The notes: generated by a model from the letters alone, not told the origin. DNA of 64,000 nucleotides from DATARH01 sp963734125 (GCA_963734125.1 CAVTGB010000011.1:1-64000); one strand, 5' to 3'; positions 1 to 9,282 are shown, counted from the stretch's first letter. Made by a program: numbers and translations.

Positions 1-1
1 T

Positions 2-1039
2 GAATTGGCGCAGGGCACGCTGCAAGCTCTGTTCGAATTCCAGACCCAGGTCGCGCTTCTGACCGCGATGGAGGTCGCCAACGCCTCGCTCTATGACGGC
101 GCGACCGCCTGCGCGGAAGCCGTGGCGATGGCCGGCCGCGTTACCGGCCGCCACCAGGCGGTGCTGTCCGGCGGGCTCCACCCGCACTACCGCGCGGTGT
201 GCGAAACCTATGCCCGGTTTGCCGGCAACCGGCTGGTGCTGCAGGGCGCCGGGCCCGGCGGCGGCGAAGACCTCGCCGCCCTCGTCGATGGCGAGACCGC
301 CTGCGTCGTCGTCCAGAACCCCGATTTCTTTGGTGAGATCCGCGATTATTCGGAGTTGGCCGAGATCTGCCACCGGGCCGGCGCGCTCCTCGTCGTCATC
401 GTCACCGAGATCTTGTCGCTGGGCGCGATCATTCCGCCGGGCGAGATGGGCGCCGACATCGTCGCCGCCGAGGGCCAGTCCTTCGGCAACGCGCTCAATT
501 TCGGCGGGCCTTACGTCGGATTGTTTGCCGCGCGCGAGAAATTCGTCCGCCAGATGCCGGGGCGCCTCGTCGGCGAGACCCACGATGCCGAGGGGCGGCG
601 CGGCTGGGTCCTGACCCTCTCGACGCGCGAACAGCACATCCGCCGCGAGAAGGCGACGAGCAACATCTGCACCAATTCGGGGCTGTGCGCACTGGCCTTC
701 ACGATCCACCTGGCGCTGCTCGGCGAGGCCGGCCTCACGCGGCTCGCCTGGCTCAACCATGCCGCGGCCGTCGCCACCGCCGAGCGTCTCGCCGCGATCC
801 CCGGGGTCGAACTCGTCAATGACCGCTTCTTCAACGAGTTCACATTGCGCCTGCCGCGCCCGGCTGCAACGGTCGTCGATCGGTTGGCGGCGCAGGGCGT
901 CCTCGGCGGCGTGCCCGTCAGCCGGTTTTACCCGGAGCGGCCGGAGCTTCAAGGCCTGTTGCTGGTGGCGGCGACCGAGACGGTGACGCCGGAGGATATC
1001 GATGGCTTCGAGGTGGCGCTCCGGGAGGTGTTGCGATGA
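2..1039 (+). CDS. gcvPA: Glycine dehydrogenase (decarboxylating) subunit 1, 5'-truncated by the window edge
   Basis: This is the N-terminal half-type subunit of the P-protein of the glycine cleavage system, which with GcvPB decarboxylates glycine using PLP. The visible part is about 345 residues of a family of about 450. It opens inside the conserved block QGTLQALFEFQT and continues with NASLYDG, so the true start lies upstream of the window. The ending TGA overlaps the next ATG (ATGA), which indicates translational coupling with gcvPB. Family assignment is strong. The upstream gcvT/gcvH genes, if present, are not visible. Confidence 0.95.
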   Translation, partial: ELAQGTLQALFEFQTQVALLTAMEVANASLYDGATACAEAVAMAGRVTGRHQAVLSGGLHPHYRAVCETYARFAGNRLVLQGAGPGGGEDLAALVDGETACVVVQNPDFFGEIRDYSELAEICHRAGALLVVIVTEILSLGAIIPPGEMGADIVAAEGQSFGNALNFGGPYVGLFAAREKFVRQMPGRLVGETHDAEGRRGWVLTLSTREQHIRREKATSNICTNSGLCALAFTIHLALLGEAGLTRLAWLNHAAAVATAERLAAIPGVELVNDRFFNEFTLRLPRPAATVVDRLAAQGVLGGVPVSRFYPERPELQGLLLVAATETVTPEDIDGFEVALREVLR

Positions 1040-2595
1040 GCGACTGGAGCCGGGCGCTGAGCGCCCACGCTACCCCTGACGCCACAGCCGCCCCGACGAT
1101 CAGCGGCAACCGCGGGCTGCAACTCGAGGAGCCGCTCCTCATCGAACAGGATTCCCCCGGCCATTGCGGGGTTGATCTCCCGGAGCCGCCGCCGCTCCGC
1201 TCGCGCTTGGCTGGCCTCGAACGCAAGGCGCCGACCGGCCTGCCCGGGCTCAGCGAGCCGCAGATCGTGCGCCACTTCACCCGGCTGTCGCAGAAGAACT
1301 ACGCGATCGACGCCGGCCTCTACCCGCTGGGGTCGTGCACGATGAAGCACAACCCGCGGCTCAACGAAAAGCTGGCGCGGCTGCCCGGCTTTGCCGATCT
1401 GCACCCGCTGCAACCACGATCGACCGTGCAGGGCGCCTTGGAGCTGATCGACACCGTGGCGCATTGGCTCAAAACCCTGACCGGCATGCCGGCGATCGCC
1501 TTGTCGCCGGCCGCCGGCGCGCAGGGCGAATTGTGCGGCATCATGGCGATCCGGGCGGCGCTGACCGCGCGCGGCGACCCGCGCTCGCGGATCCTCGTGC
1601 CGGAATCGGCGCACGGCACCAATCCGTCGACCGCGGCAACCTGCGGCTATGCGATCGAGGCGCTGCCGGCCAATGCGCGCGGCCGGGTCGATCTCGCCGC
1701 GGTGAAGGCTCAGCTTGATACCGATGTTGCGGCCTTGATGCTGACCAACCCCAACACCTGCGGCCTCTTCGAAGACGAGATTCTCGAGATCGCCGATGCG
1801 GTGCATGCGGCGGGCGCGTTCTTCTATTGCGACGGCGCCAATTTCAACGCGATCGTCGGGCGGGTGCGCCCGGCGGAACTCGGCATCGACGCGCTCCACC
1901 TCAATTTGCACAAGACGTTTTCGACCCCGCATGGCGGCGGCGGGCCGGGCAGCGGTCCGGTCGCGCTTGGCCTGGAGCTGGCGCCGCACGCGCCCGTACC
2001 CTGGCTGGTGCACGACGCCGATGGGTTCGCGCTCGTTGAGCATGGTGACGGCCAGGCCGAGCGCTCAATCGGTCGGCTCAAGGGCTTTCACGGCCAGATG
2101 GGCATGTTTGTCCGCGCCCTCGCCTACATGATGAGCCACGGCGCCGACGGCCTCAAACAAGTCGCCGAGGATGCCGTCCTCAACGCCAATTACCTGCGGG
2201 TTCGGCTGGCTGACCTCTTGAGCCTTTCCTTTCCCGGCACCTGCATGCACGAGGTCTTGTTCGACGACCATTTTTTGAAGGACACCGGCGTCACCACGCT
2301 CGATTTCGCCAAGGCGCTGATCGACGAGGGCTTTCACCCGATGACGATGTATTTCCCATTGGTCGTGCACGGGGCCCTGTTGATCGAGCCGACCGAGACC
2401 GAGAGCAAGGCCTCGCTCGACCAGTTCGTTGCGGTGGTGCGCGGCCTCGCCGAACGCGCCCGAGAAGGCGATGCGGCCAGCTTCCGTTCGGCGCCGCGCT
2501 TAACGCCGCGCCGCCGCCTTGACGAGACCGCCGCCGCGCGCAAGCCCGTGCTGCGCTGGCGCTCCGCCTCGCCGCAGCAGGAAGCGGCGGAGTAG
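1036..2595 (+). CDS. gcvPB: Glycine dehydrogenase (decarboxylating) subunit 2
   Basis: This 519-residue protein is the C-terminal half-type subunit of the two-gene form of glycine decarboxylase, and it carries the PLP site. The signature NLHKTFSTPHGGGGPG, around residue 295, contains the lysine that binds PLP, followed by the glycine-rich loop typical of P-proteins. Length matches the family (about 480-520). It starts within the gcvPA stop codon, so the two are an operon. Many alphaproteobacteria have a fused single gcvP, so the split form is a mild lineage clue. Confidence 0.95.
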   Translation: MSDWSRALSAHATPDATAAPTISGNRGLQLEEPLLIEQDSPGHCGVDLPEPPPLRSRLAGLERKAPTGLPGLSEPQIVRHFTRLSQKNYAIDAGLYPLGSCTMKHNPRLNEKLARLPGFADLHPLQPRSTVQGALELIDTVAHWLKTLTGMPAIALSPAAGAQGELCGIMAIRAALTARGDPRSRILVPESAHGTNPSTAATCGYAIEALPANARGRVDLAAVKAQLDTDVAALMLTNPNTCGLFEDEILEIADAVHAAGAFFYCDGANFNAIVGRVRPAELGIDALHLNLHKTFSTPHGGGGPGSGPVALGLELAPHAPVPWLVHDADGFALVEHGDGQAERSIGRLKGFHGQMGMFVRALAYMMSHGADGLKQVAEDAVLNANYLRVRLADLLSLSFPGTCMHEVLFDDHFLKDTGVTTLDFAKALIDEGFHPMTMYFPLVVHGALLIEPTETESKASLDQFVAVVRGLAERAREGDAASFRSAPRLTPRRRLDETAAARKPVLRWRSASPQQEAAE

Positions 2596-2709
2596 CGGCA
2601 AATAGCGGCGGCGACCCCGTCAGCGGCGAGCTGACTTGTCTCGCTTGGCGGTTCGCGTCATCTTCAGGGCAACGTCCCGGACGCCTGTGCCGGACGAGGG
2701 AGATGCCTG

Positions 2710-3036
2710 ATGCCGAGATATCTGCTCATAGAATCGCGCGACCCGTTCGACTCCAACGACACCGGGTTCTGCCGCGATCTGGCGACCCAGCTTGCTGCCG
2801 CAAAGAACGACGTCACGCTGTTCCTCGTCCAGAACGGGGTGTTGCCGGCCCGCTCGGGGGCCCGCTCGGGCGATCTGACCAAGCTGGCCGGCGCCGGCGT
2901 CCGCGTGCTCGCCGACAGCTTTTCGCTGCGGGAGCGCGGGATCGAGGAGACGGGGCTTGCCTCGGGCGTCGCCGCGGCGCCGCTCGAAATTGTGCTCGAC
3001 GCCCTCGCCGAGGGCGCCAAGGTCATTTGGCACTGA
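2710..3036 (+). CDS. DsrE-family small protein (first of three)
   Basis: This 108-residue protein has the DsrE/TusD-like alpha/beta pattern: a hydrophobic first strand (RYLLIESRDPF), a helix with FCRDLATQLA, a strand VTLFLVQNGV and a final segment GAKVIWH. DsrE-fold proteins act in cytoplasmic sulfur relay or bind small ligands. The only cysteine is near residue 21, not in the usual loop, so a sulfurtransferase role for this copy is doubtful. It is followed after 10 bp by a second DsrE-fold gene and then a third, so the set probably forms a heteromeric complex. The substrate is unknown. Confidence 0.7.
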   Translation: MPRYLLIESRDPFDSNDTGFCRDLATQLAAAKNDVTLFLVQNGVLPARSGARSGDLTKLAGAGVRVLADSFSLRERGIEETGLASGVAAAPLEIVLDALAEGAKVIWH

Positions 3037-3046
3037 GGAGAAGGTC

Positions 3047-3460
3047 ATGGCTGACAAGAAGACCATCACCATCGCCATCATGGACGCGCCCTATGAGAGC
3101 GGGCGCTCGACGACGACGCTGCGCCTCATCGATCTGGCGGCCAAGCGCGGCTACAACATCAACGTCTTTGCCTATGAGGGCGCGGTGTTGCAGCCGTTCG
3201 CCGCACAAAAGCCGCACCCCAACGCGGTGCACGGCCGCGACGTCGAGCAGGAGAACCATTTCATCCCCAAGGATGCGATCGCCGCCCTGATGCGCGAAGC
3301 CGAAAAGAACGGCGGCAAGATCGATTGGGTGAATTGCGGGCTGTGCGTCGACGAGCGCGGGGCGGTTGACGCCATCCCCGGCGTGCGGCGCGGCTCGCCG
3401 GCCGATTTCTGGACGCTATCCGAAGCCTCGGACAACACGCTCGTCATCGCAACGCGCTGA
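3047..3460 (+). CDS. DsrE-family protein with conserved cysteines (second of three)
   Basis: This 137-residue protein starts at an ATG 10 bp after the previous stop, with AGGAG about 6 bases upstream. It begins with a strand (TITIAIMDAPYESGRS), which resembles the opening of DsrE/DsrF proteins, and carries the motif NCGLCVDERG near residue 108. That motif is the likely active-site cysteine loop for persulfide carriage. Of the three neighbouring DsrE-fold proteins this is the best candidate for the catalytic subunit. No dsrAB, dsrC, tusA or rhodanese gene is visible nearby, so the partner is unknown. Confidence 0.7.
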   Translation: MADKKTITIAIMDAPYESGRSTTTLRLIDLAAKRGYNINVFAYEGAVLQPFAAQKPHPNAVHGRDVEQENHFIPKDAIAALMREAEKNGGKIDWVNCGLCVDERGAVDAIPGVRRGSPADFWTLSEASDNTLVIATR

Positions 3461-3470
3461 GGGGGCGGTC

Positions 3471-3851
3471 ATGAAGACGCTGAGCATCATCGAGAGCGCC
3501 TATCGCGCCACCATCGAGGAGCAGGACGACACGATCGTGTGGATCCACGGGGCGATGAAGGGCGCCGGGGCCGATCTCACCGTGCTCTTGCGCGGCAATG
3601 CGGTCAATTATCTGGTGCAACGGCAGAACGCCGCCGGGCTCGCGTTCGGCGATTGGAAACAGACGCAGCCGCCGATGATCGCCTCGGATCTGGCGGCGCT
3701 CGCCGCCAAGGGCGTCGATATCTGTTATGTCGCCGAAGACCTCACCGATCGCGGCATCGCGCGCAACGAGTTGATCAACGGCGCGCAGCCGGTGGCGCGT
3801 CAGGCGGTGGCCGAGTTCGTCGGCCGCTACGGCCGCGTCTGGTACTGGTAG
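3471..3851 (+). CDS. DsrE/DsrH-like protein (third of three)
   Basis: This 126-residue protein begins at the ATG at 3471, ten bases after the preceding stop and behind the purine-rich stretch GGGGGCGG. It contains TIVWIHGAMKGAGADLTVLLRGNAVNYL and a later strand KGVDICYVAEDL, a layout like the DsrE superfamily. The single cysteine sits in that second strand. Tight spacing with the two preceding genes indicates one transcript. The order (no-Cys, Cys-loop, weak-Cys) recalls the three-gene DsrEFH/TusBCD arrangement, but sequence similarity to those exact subunits is not obvious. Confidence 0.6.
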   Translation: MKTLSIIESAYRATIEEQDDTIVWIHGAMKGAGADLTVLLRGNAVNYLVQRQNAAGLAFGDWKQTQPPMIASDLAALAAKGVDICYVAEDLTDRGIARNELINGAQPVARQAVAEFVGRYGRVWYW

Positions 3852-3880
3852 GCCGGCTCTCCGTCAGGCGCGACCGCCCC

Positions 3881-5245
3881 CTACTGCGGCGCGAGGCCGA
3901 CTGGGCGCCCGCGGCGGCCGGGTGGCGGAACCCCGGGCGCCACGGTGGCGGCGGGGGCGGCCTCCGAATTTGTCACGCCCGACGTCAGGTAGGGTGACGG
4001 CCCGCCCGGGATGACGCAGGTGGCAGCGGTGCTGGTTGCCGGCACTATGCTTGGCGCAGCGATATTGTCGCCGGGTGCGCCTTTGGGTCCGCCTTTCGTG
4101 TCCGATATCGTGCCCGGCGGCGGTGGCGATGCGGGCAGGGTCCCAAGGCCGACGAGCGGCTCGCCGACCGGGCGCATCACCTCGACCGGCGGCACCCCGG
4201 CGGGCCGCACCATCGCCTCCATCTGCGCGTTGGTCAGCTTGATCCTGTAGAACTTGTCGTAAAAATCGCAGACCGCGCCGCGCAGATCCTCCTGGCTGGC
4301 GTCGGGGTAAAACAGGTTGGACAGCCAGTCCAGCCCGATCAGCCGGTTGACCCCGGCGGGGTCCTCGATCCAGCCGAAGGGACTGCTCGGCTCGAGATAG
4401 ACCCGCTTGTTGCGCACCGCCGCGAGGCGGCGCCACCCGGGGTCGTGCTGCAAGGAGGCATAAAAGCCGCGGTTCTCGGCGATGATGATTTGCGGGTCCC
4501 AGCCCAGCAATTGCGCGCGGCTGACCCGCACCTCGGCGCTGCGGCCGAGTTGGCCGGCGACGTTGATCGCGCCGGCTTCATCGATCGCTTCGCCCGCCGG
4601 CGTTCCGGGCAGCGCCGTCGTCAGCCCATCCGGGCCCCGCGCGTAGTACACACGCGGCCTGGCGTCGGCCGGGCGGATCAGCATCTGGCCGCGCAGATCG
4701 GCAATCGCGTGCTCGGCGAACATGAACAGATCGTGGGTGCGGCGGCGCTCGACATCGAGGATCATCGCCAGCGTGCGCACCACCTTGGGCATGCGGGCGA
4801 AGCTGCTGTCGACGAGGATGTAGGGGACGCCGGTGAGCTGCGTTACCTGGTCGGCGAAGGCGGAGCGATCCGGGGTCACGGCGCCGGCATCGACGATCAG
4901 ATCGGGGCGTGCGCGCCGCGCCGCCTCGGCCATCCCCGCCGGGGTCGAGCGGGACCCCCAGTCGACGGCCGACAGGCGCGCGGCGTTTCCCCGGGGAGCG
5001 CGGCGCCCGGCAACCCGGCCTCCAACCCGGCTCTGCCCGACCATCCGCTCCGGCGCCAGCACGAACACCAAGACCTCGGCATTGGGTTCGGCGGGCATGA
5101 CCCTGCCGATGCGGTCGGGCAGCACGACGCGCCGTCCGGCCGAATCGACGAAATCGGCCGCGCCCGCCGACCCGGTGGACACCAGCACCGCGCCGGCGAG
5201 CAACAAGAGCGAAGCGACAAGCGCGGCGGGCGAGCGAAACGGCAT
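3881..5245 (-). CDS. Periplasmic substrate-binding protein, iron-complex/TroA type, with long C-terminal tail
   Basis: This 454-residue protein has an N-terminal signal peptide (hydrophobic core SLLLLAGAVLVS, cleavage near AGAA). It is followed by a TroA/FepB-like binding fold with DSAGRRVVLPDRIGRVMP at the start, PDLIVDAGAVTP in lobe one and WDPQIIIAE in lobe two. FepB-like proteins bring siderophore or cobalamin complexes to an ABC importer. No permease or ATPase gene lies beside it. The last ~100 residues are unusual: proline- and glycine-rich, low complexity and not part of the binding fold. Confidence 0.75.
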   Translation of the reverse strand: MPFRSPAALVASLLLLAGAVLVSTGSAGAADFVDSAGRRVVLPDRIGRVMPAEPNAEVLVFVLAPERMVGQSRVGGRVAGRRAPRGNAARLSAVDWGSRSTPAGMAEAARRARPDLIVDAGAVTPDRSAFADQVTQLTGVPYILVDSSFARMPKVVRTLAMILDVERRRTHDLFMFAEHAIADLRGQMLIRPADARPRVYYARGPDGLTTALPGTPAGEAIDEAGAINVAGQLGRSAEVRVSRAQLLGWDPQIIIAENRGFYASLQHDPGWRRLAAVRNKRVYLEPSSPFGWIEDPAGVNRLIGLDWLSNLFYPDASQEDLRGAVCDFYDKFYRIKLTNAQMEAMVRPAGVPPVEVMRPVGEPLVGLGTLPASPPPPGTISDTKGGPKGAPGDNIAAPSIVPATSTAATCVIPGGPSPYLTSGVTNSEAAPAATVAPGVPPPGRRGRPVGLAPQ

Positions 5246-5360
5246 CCTGTGCCCTCAATCTGGCCGGGAAATCCGGCGCCGGACTATAACCGGCGCGATC
5301 TTGCGTTCAAACCCCCGGCCACGCGGTAGTGTCTAAGTTTGAGCTGTGCGAGCCGCCATG

Positions 5361-5470
5361 CGTCCTTCGAGACGCGCCCGTCGGGCGCTCCTAATGATGA
5401 CGGTTTTCTTAATGCCATAAAAAACTCACGTCATCCTGAGGAGGCCGCAAAGCGGCCGGTTCGAAGGACG
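5361..5470. repeat. Imperfect inverted repeat (dispersed palindrome)
   Basis: The arm CGTCCTTCGAGACG... at 5361-5402 pairs with GTCATCCTGAGGAGGCC...CGAAGGACG at 5429-5470, separated by an AT-rich loop. It lies in the 340-bp gap between two convergent or tail-side genes (5246-5584), where I see nothing else. This is the style of extragenic palindromes scattered in alphaproteobacterial genomes. It may also act as a transcription barrier. Confidence 0.6.
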
Positions 5471-5584
5471 GCCACACGAGCAACACCCCAGCCCGAACCA
5501 GCCGCACCCCAGAGCCAGCTCGCGCGCAAGATGGGTTTTGCGTGCGGTCCCACTCTCAACCGAATCGATCCGCGCCCGCCGGGC

Positions 5585-6569
5585 TCAATGCGCGCCCGGG
5601 CAGGGCTGGACCTCGATCGTGACGTGGCTGAGGCCGGCGATGTCGGCGAGGCGAGCCTTGTAGGCGGCGGGAGGCTCGGGCCGGTCGCAGACGATCGAGA
5701 CGACCGCGGCGTGATGCCCGGGGCCGACCCGCCACAAATGCAGATCGGAGACGCGGTCGCTGCCGCCGCCTTCGAGCCGCTCGGCGATCTGCCTTGCGAT
5801 CCCGTCGGGGCGCATGTCGAGGAGGACGGTGCCGGAGATGCGCACAAGGCTCCACGACCAATTGAGGATCACAGCCATGCCGATGAGGCCCATGACCGGG
5901 TCCATCCACACCCAGCCCAAGACGCGCCCGCAGGTGAGCCCGATCACCGCCAGCACCGAGACCGCGGCGTCGGCGATGACGTGGACGTAGGCGGCGCGCA
6001 GATTATGGTCGGCGTGGCTGGCGTCGGGACGGTGATGATGGCGATGGGCGTCGGCGTGCCCGTGCGCATGGCCATGCACATGAGCATGGCCGTGGCCGTG
6101 GCCATCGGGCCGGTCCTCCTGCAGGAGCCAGGCGCTGACCAGGTTGACGGCGAGGCCAATGACGGCCAGGGGGATTGCCTGATTGAAGGCGATTGCCACC
6201 GGATTGAACAGCCGGCCGAGGCTCTCATAGCCGATCAGGAGGGCGATCATCGCCAGCACGATGGCGCTGGCAAAGGCCGCCAGATCGCCGAGCTTGCCGG
6301 TGCCGAAGGCGAAGCGCTCGTCGCGGGCGTGGCGTCTCGCATAGGCGTAGGCGAAGGCGGCGATAACGAGCGCGCCGGCGTGAGTTGACATGTGCAACCC
6401 GTCGGCCACCAGCGCCATCGAGCCCCACAGCCAGCCGCCGACGATCTCGGCCGCCATCATCGTGCTGCACAACCCGACGACGGCCCAGCTGCGCCGCTCA
6501 TTGCGGCGATGGTCGGCCCCGAGAAAGACATGCTCGTGGCGCCACGAGTTCGATCGACTCAGCGTGCAT
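5585..6569 (-). CDS. dmeF: CDF-family cation efflux transporter, DmeF-like (probable single-base shift near the start)
   Basis: This inner-membrane cation diffusion facilitator has about 328 residues. It has six predicted membrane segments, the metal-site pattern ALVADGLHMSTHAG, and a second pattern VIADAAVSVLAV. A very histidine-rich cytoplasmic loop (HGHGHAHVHGHAHGHADAH) lies between segments 4 and 5, typical of DmeF-type Co/Ni exporters. In the main frame the only upstream start is a GTG at 6574 that abuts GGAGG. An ATG at 6569 has GGAGG five bases upstream but is in another frame; removing one G near 6546 joins it to WRHEHVFLG, as in relatives. I therefore favour 6569. Confidence 0.8.
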
Positions 6570-6673
6570 CGCACCCTCCGGTGGTTCCCCCTTAAAATAT
6601 AGGCTCAATCGGGCCGGCATGTTAAAGAACCGCCCTGAACGCGGCGGAATTGCGCAGAGACAATGGATTTCTG

Positions 6674-8167
6674 ATGGATTTCTCGGGCGCCACGATCCTG
6701 TGTCTTGGCGACGTTATGCTCGACCGTTTCGCGTATTGCGAAACCGAGCGGTTGTCGCCCGAGGCGCCGGTGCCGGTGCTCTTGTTGCAGCGGACCCAGA
6801 GCATGCTCGGCGGCGCCGGCAATGTCGCCCGCAACATCGCCGCGCTCGGCGGCAGGGCGGTGCTCTTAGGCCTCCTCGGGGACAATTCGGCGGGGCGCGA
6901 AGTCCGGGCGCTGATCGCGCAGACCCCGGGGCTTGTCGACCGCAATGTGGCCAGCGCGCATCGCCCGACGGTGTGCAAGACCCGTTATCTGGCCGGGCAT
7001 CAGCAGATCGTTCGCATCGACGAGGAGCGGACCCACGATCTCGATCGCGAGGAAGAGGCGGTGCTGATCGACGCGGCCGAGCGCGCCATTCCCGAGGTGG
7101 ACGCGGTCATTCTCTCCGATTACCGCAAGGCAGTGCTGGGGCCGAGGGTCATCGGCGCGGCGATCGCGCGGGCGCGAGCGCGCGGCATCCCGGTTTACGT
7201 CGACCCGAAGAGCGAGGATTTCACCCGCTATCGCGGCGCCGCCTGCCTCACCCCCAATCTGCGCGAGCTGGCGGCGGCCACGCACATGCCGGTCGCTTCC
7301 GATGCGGACGTCATCGCCGCGGCGACCAAGATCATGCACGAAGCCAGGGCCGGCGCCGTTCTCGCCAAGCGCTCGGAAAAGGGCATGGTGCTGGTCGAGG
7401 CCGCGGGCACAGTGCATCTTGAAGCGGCCCGGGCGCGCGAGGTTTATGACGTCACCGGGGCCGGCGACACGGTGATCGCGGTTCTCGCGCTTGCCTGCGC
7501 CAGCGGCTACAAGCTGCCCCACGCGATGCATCTGGCCAATACCGCCGCCGGCATCGTCGTCTCCAAGCTCGGCACCGCGACCGTCGAACTCGACGAACTG
7601 ATGCTCGAGTTGTCGCGCGACGTGCGCGACAAGGAATGGCACCGGGCCAAGTATTACAGCGCGGCCGAAGTCGAAACCCTGGTGCGGCGCTGGAAAGCCC
7701 GCGGCCTTGCGGTCGGCTTCACCAATGGCTGCTTCGACATCGTTCATGCCGGACATGTTGCGCTACTGGCCAGCGCGCGCGCCAATTGCGACCGCCTGAT
7801 CGTCGCGCTCAACAGCGACCCCGGGGTCCGCCGCCTAAAAGGGCCGCAACGCCCGGTCAACGGATTGGCCGACCGCTCCGCGGTGATCGCCGCGGTCGAA
7901 GCGGTCGACGCCGTCATCAGCTTCGACGAAGACACCCCGATCGAACTCATTCGCCGGCTGAAACCGGATGTTTTGGTCAAGGGCGGTGATTATACGAAGG
8001 ATGCGGTGGTCGGGGCCGCCGAAGTCGAGGCGGCGGGCGGCCGCGTTGTCCTAGTCGACCTTATCGACGGGCGATCGACGACGCGCCTCATCGACGCCAT
8101 CCGCGAGGCGCACACCCCGGCCGAAGCCGACGCGGCGCGCGTTCGCTCCAGCGAGGACGCCGCCTGA
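6674..8167 (+). CDS. hldE: Bifunctional heptose-7-phosphate kinase / heptose-1-phosphate adenylyltransferase
   Basis: This 497-residue enzyme has two domains. The N-terminal ribokinase-like kinase has DVMLDRF and the anion-hole motif VTGAGDTVIA near residue 260. The C-terminal nucleotidyltransferase starts at about residue 350 with GFTNGCFDIVHAGH, the HxGH-type motif. It makes ADP-D-glycero-beta-D-manno-heptose for the LPS inner core. Start ATG 6674 is chosen because homologues begin just before DFSGATILCLGDVMLDR; the upstream ATG at 6663 runs into a stop. Its TGA overlaps the hldD ATG, so the pair is coupled. Confidence 0.95.
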   Translation: MDFSGATILCLGDVMLDRFAYCETERLSPEAPVPVLLLQRTQSMLGGAGNVARNIAALGGRAVLLGLLGDNSAGREVRALIAQTPGLVDRNVASAHRPTVCKTRYLAGHQQIVRIDEERTHDLDREEEAVLIDAAERAIPEVDAVILSDYRKAVLGPRVIGAAIARARARGIPVYVDPKSEDFTRYRGAACLTPNLRELAAATHMPVASDADVIAAATKIMHEARAGAVLAKRSEKGMVLVEAAGTVHLEAARAREVYDVTGAGDTVIAVLALACASGYKLPHAMHLANTAAGIVVSKLGTATVELDELMLELSRDVRDKEWHRAKYYSAAEVETLVRRWKARGLAVGFTNGCFDIVHAGHVALLASARANCDRLIVALNSDPGVRRLKGPQRPVNGLADRSAVIAAVEAVDAVISFDEDTPIELIRRLKPDVLVKGGDYTKDAVVGAAEVEAAGGRVVLVDLIDGRSTTRLIDAIREAHTPAEADAARVRSSEDAA

Positions 8168-9159
8168 TGCTGGTGATTACCGGCGGCGGGGGGTTTATCG
8201 GCTCGGTCCTGTGCGCCGCCCTCAACGAGGCGGGCCGCGCCGATCTCGTCATCGTCGACCGCTTCGGGGCGAGCGACAAATGGCGCAACATCGCCAAGCG
8301 CGATTTCGCCGAGATCGTGCCGCTCGACGGGGTTGGACCGTGGCTCGAGCGCTTTGGCGCCGAAGTCGAGGCGGTGTTTCATCTCGGCGCCAATTCCTCG
8401 ACCTTCGACGTCGATGCCGACGCGATCATCGCCACCAACCTCAATTCCTCGATCGTCTGGTGGCGCTGGTGCGCGGCCCAGGGAAAACCGCTGATCTACG
8501 CTTCTTCCGCCGCGACCTATGGCGACGGCGCGGCCGGGTTCGAGGATGATGGCGACATCGCCGCATACAAGCGCCTGCGCCCGCTCAATCTCTACGGCTG
8601 GTCGAAGCACGCTTTCGATTTGTGGGCGCTGCGCGAGGCGGCGAAAGGGCAGGCGCCGCCCTTCTGGGTCGGGCTCAAATTCTTCAACGTCTTCGGACCC
8701 AACGAATACCACAAGGGCGAGATGATGAGCCTCCTCGCCAAGAATTACCGCGGCGTCGTGGCAGGGGAGACCATCCGCCTCTTCAAGTCGCACCGGCCCG
8801 ATTACGCCGATGGCGAACAGTGCCGCGACTTTGTCTATGTCAAGGATTGCGCGGCGGTGATGTTGTGGCTGTGGCAGCAGGGCGCCGGCGCCAGGATCAA
8901 CGGGATCTACAATCTGGGGACCGGCGAAGCGCGCAGCTTTCTCGATCTGATGAAGGCGCTCGGCCGCGCCTGCGGGAAGGCGCCCACCATCGAATTCATC
9001 GACATCCCGCCGGCGATCGGGCCGAACTACCAGTACTTCACCGAGGCGACGATGGGCCGGCTGCGCCAGGCCGGCTACACCCTACCGTTCACCCCGCTCG
9101 AAGACGCCGTCGCCGATTTCGTGACCGAATATCTGGCGCAGAGCGATCCGTATCTGTGA
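8167..9159 (+). CDS. hldD: ADP-L-glycero-D-manno-heptose 6-epimerase
   Basis: This 330-residue extended-SDR enzyme epimerises ADP-D,D-heptose to ADP-L,D-heptose. It shows the NAD(P)-binding glycine motif GGGGFIGS at the very N-terminus. Catalytic-site features include SSAATYG with YGWSKHAFD (the YxxxK pair), and the substrate loop KFFNVFGPNEYHKG. Length is normal for the family. It overlaps hldE by four bases, so both heptose genes are on one transcript. The following 120 bp hold only a palindromic repeat. Confidence 0.95.
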   Translation: MLVITGGGGFIGSVLCAALNEAGRADLVIVDRFGASDKWRNIAKRDFAEIVPLDGVGPWLERFGAEVEAVFHLGANSSTFDVDADAIIATNLNSSIVWWRWCAAQGKPLIYASSAATYGDGAAGFEDDGDIAAYKRLRPLNLYGWSKHAFDLWALREAAKGQAPPFWVGLKFFNVFGPNEYHKGEMMSLLAKNYRGVVAGETIRLFKSHRPDYADGEQCRDFVYVKDCAAVMLWLWQQGAGARINGIYNLGTGEARSFLDLMKALGRACGKAPTIEFIDIPPAIGPNYQYFTEATMGRLRQAGYTLPFTPLEDAVADFVTEYLAQSDPYL

Positions 9160-9186
9160 AGCGTCGAGCGTGAGCTGGAGCGGTTT

Positions 9187-9249
9187 CGTCATGGCCAGGC
9201 TCGACCCGGCCAGCCGTCGGAGATCCCCGGGTCAAGCCCGGGGATGACG
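9187..9249. repeat. Dispersed palindrome, class A copy 1
   Basis: The unit begins CGTCATGGCC and ends CCGGGGATGACG, with an internal palindrome around GATCCCCGGGTCAAGCCCGGGG. Related units lie at 18739-18829 and 32223-32286, each bounded by CGTCAT and its complement. It lies between the end of hldD and the end of the opposing gene, where it could terminate both transcripts. Confidence 0.6.
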
Positions 9250-9282
9250 AATGGGGGTAATCGAATTTGGTCAGATAGGGCT

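Noticed and set aside
1..1035. Glycine riboswitch for the gcv genes
   Set aside because: The 5' end of the operon lies outside the window, so no leader is visible.
4445..5329. A plus-strand protein gene opposite the periplasmic binding protein
   Set aside because: It mirrors the codon pattern of the minus-strand gene, has no recognisable motif and no ribosome-binding site. The minus-strand protein has a signal peptide and a known fold.
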